Assembly: GCA_964370855.1 (NCBI GenBank)
Contig: CAYJMF010000090.1
Location: 1 to 19,450, forward strand
Length of the DNA: 19,450 nt
From: JAKLKS01 sp964370855
GTDB taxonomy: Bacteria > Planctomycetota > JAJSAM01 > JAKLKS01
Direction: 5' to 3'
Shown piece after piece: positions 14,149-19,450 of the stretch (position 1 is the first letter of the stretch; every line of letters begins with the position of its first letter). A program made the position numbers and the translations under genes. The notes under the pieces were generated by a model. The model saw nothing but the letters and a program-made list of their open reading frames with translations. It did not search any database and was not told the DNA's origin.

Positions 14149-15691
14149 GCTCCTCCTCCGCGCGGCGGCCGTGCTGCTGGCGGCGCTGGCCGCGGCGCCG
14201 CCGGCGGCGGCGGGCGACGCCGAGGCCCTGGCGCGCTTCCGGAAGGCCCTCGACGGGGAGGCCGCGGCGGAGGAGCGGGCCGGGGCCGCCGGCGGGCTCG
14301 CGGGCCTGGATTCGCGCGCCGCCGCGGAACTCGCCTGCCGCGGGCTCGCCCGATCCCTCGAGCTCCTCGACGGCTTCTCCGCCCGGCGGACCGAGGTCCG
14401 GGGGGAGATGGTCCGCATCCGCGCCGCGGACGAGGCGAAGGACGGCCCGACGCGGGAATCCGCCGCCGCGCTCACGCGGCTCCGCGACGAGGAGGAGATC
14501 CTCCGCGGGCGGGACGAGGAGGAGCGGGGCGTCCTCGAGGCCCTCCGGGGGCTCCTCGGGCGGTTCCGGGAGCGCGCCGCCGTGGAGTTCCTCGCCTCCG
14601 TCCCCGCCCGCTCCGCGTCGCCCCCGGCCCTGCGCCGGGAGGTCCTCGAGGCCCTGGGGAGCATCGGGGGCGACGTCGCCGCGAAGGCGGTGCGCGGGGC
14701 GCTCCGCGATCGGGACCCCGCCGTGCGGGAGGCGGCCCTCGCCTCCCTCGCCGTCCTCCGGAAGGGGGAGGAGGGGATCCTCCGGGACCTCGAGGCGGGG
14801 CTCCGGGACGAGCGGTGGACGGTGCGGCTCGGGGCGATCCGCGCCGTCGCCGCCGTCGGCTCCCCGGAGGCCGTGGACCTCCTCCTCCCCGCCCTCGCCC
14901 GGGAGACGGGGAAGCCCCGGGCCGACGTCGCGGCCCTCCTCCGGGGGCTCACGGGCCAGAGGTTCGGGTCCGAGCCGGAGGGCTGGACCCACTGGTGGCG
15001 CGAGAACCGGGAGGCCTTCGTGACGGGGGAGCGGATCCTCACCCCCGGCGCCCCCGGCCCCGATCGCGCCGGCGACGGCCCCTCGGGGGAGGCCGACTAC
15101 TACGGGATCACCGTGGAGTCCCTGCGGATCCTCTTCGTCATCGACGTGTCCGGCTCCATGGAGAGCGCCGGGAACGCGGAGGGCGGGACCCCGAAGATCG
15201 ACGAGGCGGTGAAGGAGCTCCTCCGGTGCGTCGGGAACCTCGACCCCGCCTCCTTCTTCACCGTCTACGCCTTCGACGACGCGGTGCGGAAGTGGAAGCC
15301 CGGCCTGGTCCCCGCCGACGCCGCGGCCCGCGAGGGGGTCTCCGCCTGGGCGAGGGCCCTCCAGGCGGCGAGCTGGACCAACACCTACGCCGCCCTCGAG
15401 GAGGCGCTGAAGGCCTCCGCTGCGGACCCGCGCAACAACATGGGCGCGGACTACGACCGGGCGGCGGACACCATCTTCCTCCTGACCGACGGGGCGCCGA
15501 CCACCCCCGGCGGACGGCCGCGGGACGCGAAGGGGAACCCCGAGTACCTGCGGGTGCTGGAGGGGGTGCGGCAGTGGAACCGGGAGAAGCGGGTGGCCAT
15601 CCACGCCGTCGGCATCGGGGAGGAGATCAACTCGGAATTCCTCTCGACGCTGGCGAGGGAGAACGGCGGTACCTTCGTGAGGGCGCGGTAG
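14141..15691 (+). CDS. Secreted HEAT-repeat and VWA-domain protein (second of pair)
   Basis: The 516-aa product starts at GTG 14141, inside the end of the previous gene, which implies translational coupling. It has a signal peptide (MSRLLLRAAAVLLAALAAAP, cleaved near 'AAAG'). A charged helical region (~28-150) follows, with several Arg/Glu-rich stretches. HEAT-like repeats are at ~155-285 ('DPAVREAALASLAVLRKGEE', 'RWTVRLGAIRAVAAVGSPEA'). The VWA domain (~325-516) has an intact metal site: D335-V-S337-G-S339, T413/T415 and D450-G. It matches the first protein across the W-x-x-W linker and the whole VWA domain, so the pair arose by tandem duplication. Its N-terminal helical region differs most from the first copy, so binding specificity may have diverged. 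Confidence 0.93.
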   Translation: MSRLLLRAAAVLLAALAAAPPAAAGDAEALARFRKALDGEAAAEERAGAAGGLAGLDSRAAAELACRGLARSLELLDGFSARRTEVRGEMVRIRAADEAKDGPTRESAAALTRLRDEEEILRGRDEEERGVLEALRGLLGRFRERAAVEFLASVPARSASPPALRREVLEALGSIGGDVAAKAVRGALRDRDPAVREAALASLAVLRKGEEGILRDLEAGLRDERWTVRLGAIRAVAAVGSPEAVDLLLPALARETGKPRADVAALLRGLTGQRFGSEPEGWTHWWRENREAFVTGERILTPGAPGPDRAGDGPSGEADYYGITVESLRILFVIDVSGSMESAGNAEGGTPKIDEAVKELLRCVGNLDPASFFTVYAFDDAVRKWKPGLVPADAAAREGVSAWARALQAASWTNTYAALEEALKASAADPRNNMGADYDRAADTIFLLTDGAPTTPGGRPRDAKGNPEYLRVLEGVRQWNREKRVAIHAVGIGEEINSEFLSTLARENGGTFVRAR

Positions 15692-15726
15692 GGGTCCGGC
15701 ACCCCGCCGAGGGCAAGGAGGACGGC

Positions 15727-16503
15727 ATGGCGACGGTGGCATGGGAGATTTCGGATCGCATCGCGACGGTGACGGTCAACCGCCCCGACAAGCTGAACGC
15801 GCTCAACGAGGAGGTCATGGGCGACCTCGAGCGGACCTTCGCGGCCGTCGCCTCGGATCCCGGCGTGGGGGCGGTCGTCGTCACCGGGGCGGGGCAGAAG
15901 GCCTTCGTCGCCGGCGCCGACATCGCGGAGCTCGCCCGCATGACGGCGCTCTCCGCCGTCGGGGTCTCCGCCCGTGGCCAGGACCTCATGAACGCCGTGG
16001 AGCGCTGCGGGCGGCCCGTCATCGCCGCCGTGAACGGCTACGCCTTCGGGGGCGGCCTCGAGCTCACGCTGGCCTGCCACGTCCGCGTCTTCTCGACCCG
16101 GGCCAAGGTGGGGCTCCCCGAGGTGGGCCTCGGCCTCATCCCCGGGTACGGCGGGACCCAGAGGCTGCCGCGGGTGGTGGGCCGCGGCCGTGCCCTGGAG
16201 ATGATCCTGACGGGGGACCCGGTGGACGCCGAGACGGCCTTCCGCATCGGCCTCGCGAACCGCCTGGCCGAGCCCGAGGCCCTGATGGAGGAGGCGCGGA
16301 AGCTGGCGGCCACGATGCTGGCGAGGAGCCCCGTCGCCCTCGGTCTCGCCCTCGAGGCGGTCCTCCGGGGCGAGGAGTCGGGACCCGGGGAGGGGATGAA
16401 GGCGGAGAGGTTCCTCTTCGGCCTGGCGGCCTCCTCCGGGGACATGAAGGAGGGCACCGCCGCCTTCCTGGAGAAGCGGAAGCCGGCCTTCCCCGGGCGC
16501 TGA
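15727..16503 (+). CDS. Enoyl-CoA hydratase/isomerase (crotonase family)
   Basis: This 258-aa cytoplasmic enzyme probably hydrates short or medium enoyl-CoA substrates. The start at ATG 15727 has a perfect AAGGAGG six bases upstream. 'AFVAGADIAEL' (59-69) and 'YAFGGGLEL' (105-113) form the oxyanion-hole regions. Both catalytic glutamates of true hydratases are present, E112 in 'GGGLEL' and E132 in 'GLPEVGLGLIPGYGGTQRL'. This points to hydratase (crotonase) activity rather than isomerase or hydrolase activity alone. Chain-length preference cannot be read. It lies 35 bases after the second VWA gene, probably by read-through rather than shared function. No thiolase or acyl-CoA dehydrogenase gene is adjacent. 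Confidence 0.95.
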   Translation: MATVAWEISDRIATVTVNRPDKLNALNEEVMGDLERTFAAVASDPGVGAVVVTGAGQKAFVAGADIAELARMTALSAVGVSARGQDLMNAVERCGRPVIAAVNGYAFGGGLELTLACHVRVFSTRAKVGLPEVGLGLIPGYGGTQRLPRVVGRGRALEMILTGDPVDAETAFRIGLANRLAEPEALMEEARKLAATMLARSPVALGLALEAVLRGEESGPGEGMKAERFLFGLAASSGDMKEGTAAFLEKRKPAFPGR

Positions 16504-16569
16504 CCGCCCGCGGAGGGCCCGTCACTCCCGGATTCCGGTTGTTTCCTGCCCGGCCCGGAGGGCGGGTCC

Positions 16570-16575
16570 TAGAAT
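16570..16575 (+). promoter_or_regulatory. Possible -10 element before the LeuB-like gene
   Basis: TAGAAT at 16570-16575 is an isolated AT-rich hexamer in the 199-base gap before the dehydrogenase gene. It would give a leader of about 120 bases. No convincing -35 sits at the right distance (CTGCCC at 16546 is 18 bases away). The same hexamer forms the lipoprotein promoter at 2811-2816. Confidence 0.35.
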
Positions 16576-16702
16576 GCGGTCGCTCCGCACCCGTCGGACG
16601 GGAGGGACCGTCCCGGGCCCGGGGAGCCCCGGTCCTGTCCGGGGAGATCCCACGCCCCCGCGAGGGGGACCGGCCGGCCCCGCCGGCGAAGGAACCGGAA
16701 CC

Positions 16703-17845
<1,143 letters not shown>

Positions 17846-17872
17846 CCGCGGCCCCCGGTCCCGAGGCCGAGC

Positions 17873-19054
17873 GTGCTCCCGTTCCCCGTCGGGGACGAGA
17901 ACCCGACGGCCCGCCGTCCCGTCGTCAACATCGCCCTCATCACCCTCAACGGCCTCGTCTTCCTCTGGCTGAACGTGATGCGGGGGCGGGGGTTCTTCGT
18001 GCTCTCCGACGAGGACGCCCTCGGCTGGGGCCTCCTCCCGGGGGACCCGACGCCGGCGCGCTTCCTCTCCTCCATGTTCACCCACGCGGGCCCCTGGCAC
18101 CTGCTCGGCAACATGTGGTTCCTCCACATCTTCGGCGACAACGTGGAGGACAAGCTCGGGCGGGTGAAGTACCTCCTCCTCTACCTCGCGTGGGGGGGGC
18201 TCGCGTCCTGGGCCTACCTCTCCTTCGGCCGGCCCGACCCGGGCGCCGCGGGGGAGGCGGCGGGCCGGATCGCGGCGGACTGGGACCATACGCCGCTGGT
18301 GGGGGCGTCGGGGGCCATCGCCGGGGTCATGGGCGCCTACCTCGTCCTGTTCCCGAGGGCGCGCATCCGGATGGTCTGGTGGATCCTCATCGCCATCATC
18401 CCCATGACGTTCCCCGCCGTCGTCGTCATCGGCCTCTACTTCCTGCAGGACCTGGTCCTCGGCACCCTGCTGAAGGTCACCGGCCACTCCGGCGGCGTCG
18501 CCTACGCCGCCCACACCGGCGGCATGCTGGCGGGCATCGCGGCGGCCCTCCTCCTCAAGCCCTTCCTCCGCCCGGCGGCCCCCTCCTCCTGGGACAGGGA
18601 CACCGGCTTCGCACCGGGCGACGCCTCCGCTCCCGTGGCCTTCGATCCCCGCCGGCCGGAGCCCCCGCGCACCATCCCCATGCCGGACCTCCGGGACCAG
18701 CTCGTCGGCGCCGTGCTCGACGGCCGCATGGATCTCGCCCTCGACCTGTACGGGCGCTGGGTCGCGGAGCCGAGGATGGAGGTCCTCCCTCCCCAGGTGG
18801 AGATCGAGGTGGCCCACGAGGTCTTCCGCCGCGGGCGGATCCTCGAATCCCTGGAGGCCTACCGCCGATTCCTCGGCAGCCATCCCCGCTCGGAGGAGGC
18901 GCCGGAGGCGAAGTTCCGCATCGGCCTCATCTACGGGAAGGCCGAGGGGGACGTCGCCGAGGCGAGGCGGTGGCTGCGGCAGGCGGTGGAGGAGCACCGC
19001 GACCCCGAGACGAGGGAGTTCGCGAAGAGGGAACTGGAGAGGCTGGGGAGGTAG
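17873..19054 (+). CDS. Rhomboid intramembrane serine protease with helical C-terminal tail
   Basis: This 393-aa protein starts with GTG at 17873, with GAGG about 6 bases upstream. The first ~230 residues form the rhomboid core. It has a first helix (17-35), 'HLLGNMWFLHIFGDNVED' (76-93) with oxyanion Asn80, the catalytic Ser146 in 'GASGAIAGVMGAYL', and His214 in 'HTGGMLAG'. It is therefore predicted active and cleaves transmembrane substrates in the inner membrane. A Pro-rich linker (~232-270) leads to a cytosolic or periplasmic helical region (~272-393) that reads as TPR-like pairs ('YRRFLGSHPRSEEAPEAKFR', 'RRWLRQAVEEHRDPETREFA'). That tail may present substrates or partners. No natural substrate is evident; the secreted VWA proteins lack membrane anchors. 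Confidence 0.95.
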   Translation: MLPFPVGDENPTARRPVVNIALITLNGLVFLWLNVMRGRGFFVLSDEDALGWGLLPGDPTPARFLSSMFTHAGPWHLLGNMWFLHIFGDNVEDKLGRVKYLLLYLAWGGLASWAYLSFGRPDPGAAGEAAGRIAADWDHTPLVGASGAIAGVMGAYLVLFPRARIRMVWWILIAIIPMTFPAVVVIGLYFLQDLVLGTLLKVTGHSGGVAYAAHTGGMLAGIAAALLLKPFLRPAAPSSWDRDTGFAPGDASAPVAFDPRRPEPPRTIPMPDLRDQLVGAVLDGRMDLALDLYGRWVAEPRMEVLPPQVEIEVAHEVFRRGRILESLEAYRRFLGSHPRSEEAPEAKFRIGLIYGKAEGDVAEARRWLRQAVEEHRDPETREFAKRELERLGR

Positions 19055-19091
19055 AACGCGGACACCGCTCGGTGCGTCGTTCAGCGTCGTT

Positions 19092-19112
19092 CCGCGCCGC
19101 TGCGCGGCGCGG
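19092..19112 (+). terminator. GC hairpin downstream of the rhomboid gene
   Basis: Eight-base perfect arms, CCGCGCCG (19092-19099) and CGGCGCGG (19105-19112), flank a 5-base loop 37 bases after the stop at 19054. Only GGTT follows, so it is at best part of a compound terminator with the next hairpin. Confidence 0.4.
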
Positions 19113-19114
19113 TT

Positions 19115-19166
19115 GCGCCTGGATCGGAAGGGCCGGGAACGGCCCCGGCCCTTCCGATCCAGGCGC
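19115..19166 (+). terminator. Perfect 23-bp stem hairpin
   Basis: Arms 19115-19137 and 19144-19166 pair perfectly for 23 bases around a 6-base loop (AACGGC). It starts three bases after the previous hairpin. The stem is much longer than a usual intrinsic terminator and no T-run follows, so it may be a bidirectional terminator, a transcript-end protector or an inverted-repeat element. Confidence 0.6.
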
Positions 19167-19410
19167 GTTGGAGAGGCTGCCCATCGTCGAGGGCCGGGGC
19201 TCGTCGGGGGTGGGGGGCGGGTTCGCACCAGAGGGGAGGGGGGGGACGGCGGGCAAGGTGCGTGCCTTGAAGTCACCGGAACTCCGGAGGATGCACGCCG
19301 TCTCCCATGACCCCGGGTACCGATCCCGGGCATTCCCCCGAGGCGCCGGAGAGCATCTCGATTCCCCGCCTCTCCCCCTCCCCGCCTTTGACTTCCAACG
19401 CGCCCGTTTC

Positions 19411-19450
19411 GAGAGGGTCCGGTCCGATCCGTTCCGGACCGGCCCCTCTC
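19411..19450. repeat. 40-bp near-perfect palindrome at window end
   Basis: Arms 19411-19426 and 19435-19450 pair in 15 of 16 positions (mismatch 19418/19443) around an 8-base loop. The window ends exactly at the last paired base. This could be a terminator for a gene beyond the edge or a fold-back that stopped assembly. Confidence 0.55.

Larger units (their letters stand above)
19055..19450. other. Gene-free right end of the window
   Basis: No credible gene lies in these 396 bases. Short open frames here are Gly/Arg/Pro-rich, lack ribosome-binding sites and run through the hairpins. The segment holds two hairpins close to the rhomboid stop (19092-19112 and 19115-19166), a purine-rich G-tract region (19201-19255) and a terminal palindrome (19411-19450). 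Confidence 0.6.

Noticed and set aside
12412..15042. 876-codon minus-strand open frame opposite the VWA genes
   Set aside because: It is Ser/Arg-rich then Val/Leu/Asp-rich shadow sequence with no coherent domain or start signal.
19113..19310. 65-codon open frame at the right end
   Set aside because: It starts with TTG inside a hairpin, has no ribosome-binding site and is Arg/Gly-rich without recognisable features.

Overview
The window is very GC-rich bacterial DNA with 15 protein-coding genes, tightly packed on both strands. I saw no rRNA, tRNA, CRISPR array, integrase or complete insertion sequence. Several traits fit a member of Planctomycetota or a similar high-GC, metagenome-known Gram-negative lineage: an N-terminal 'SLEDRIAPS' motif on an exported-looking protein, HEAT plus von Willebrand A (VWA) proteins in tandem, a GAF-containing membrane adaptor, and an M50 protease fused to PqqD-like and adaptor domains. 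The phylum is inference. The first 48 bases are pure C and the last 40 bases form a near-perfect palindrome, so the window may be a whole contig with problem ends.

Layout. (1) 56-3891, minus strand: a secreted protein with nine regular ~54-residue repeats, a small lipoprotein, and a DUF6982-like protein carrying two transposase-type helix-turn-helix segments. A 104-bp inverted-repeat element lies between the first two. (2) 3892-4227: a less GC-rich divergent intergenic region with a good promoter. (3) 4228-10070, plus strand: a possible peptide or protein export system. It has a 212-aa leader-like, Pro/Gly-repeat protein; a hairpin; a GAF-GAF-TM-adaptor fusion; a second adaptor; and a PqqD-M50-adaptor fusion. 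(4) 10128-11794, minus strand: pyrE and an EI24/CysZ-like membrane protein, separated by a second inverted-repeat element that also encodes the end of the upstream protein. (5) 11891-19054, plus strand: a membrane methyltransferase, two overlapping HEAT-VWA genes, an enoyl-CoA hydratase, a LeuB-like dehydrogenase and a rhomboid protease with a helical tail. (6) 19055-19450: no gene, but two hairpins and the terminal palindrome.

The strongest candidate for an undescribed system is 4228-10070. Three products carry adaptor (barrel-sandwich) domains, yet no ABC, RND or outer-membrane channel gene is nearby. The only polytopic membrane component is an M50 zinc protease whose N-terminus looks like the peptide-binding PqqD fold. 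The first gene encodes a helical, leader-like N-terminus followed by a glycine-rich junction. A plausible model is recognition, intramembrane cleavage and export of this product or of proteins with the same motif, with GAF sensing. That model is inferred from domain content and gene order only.
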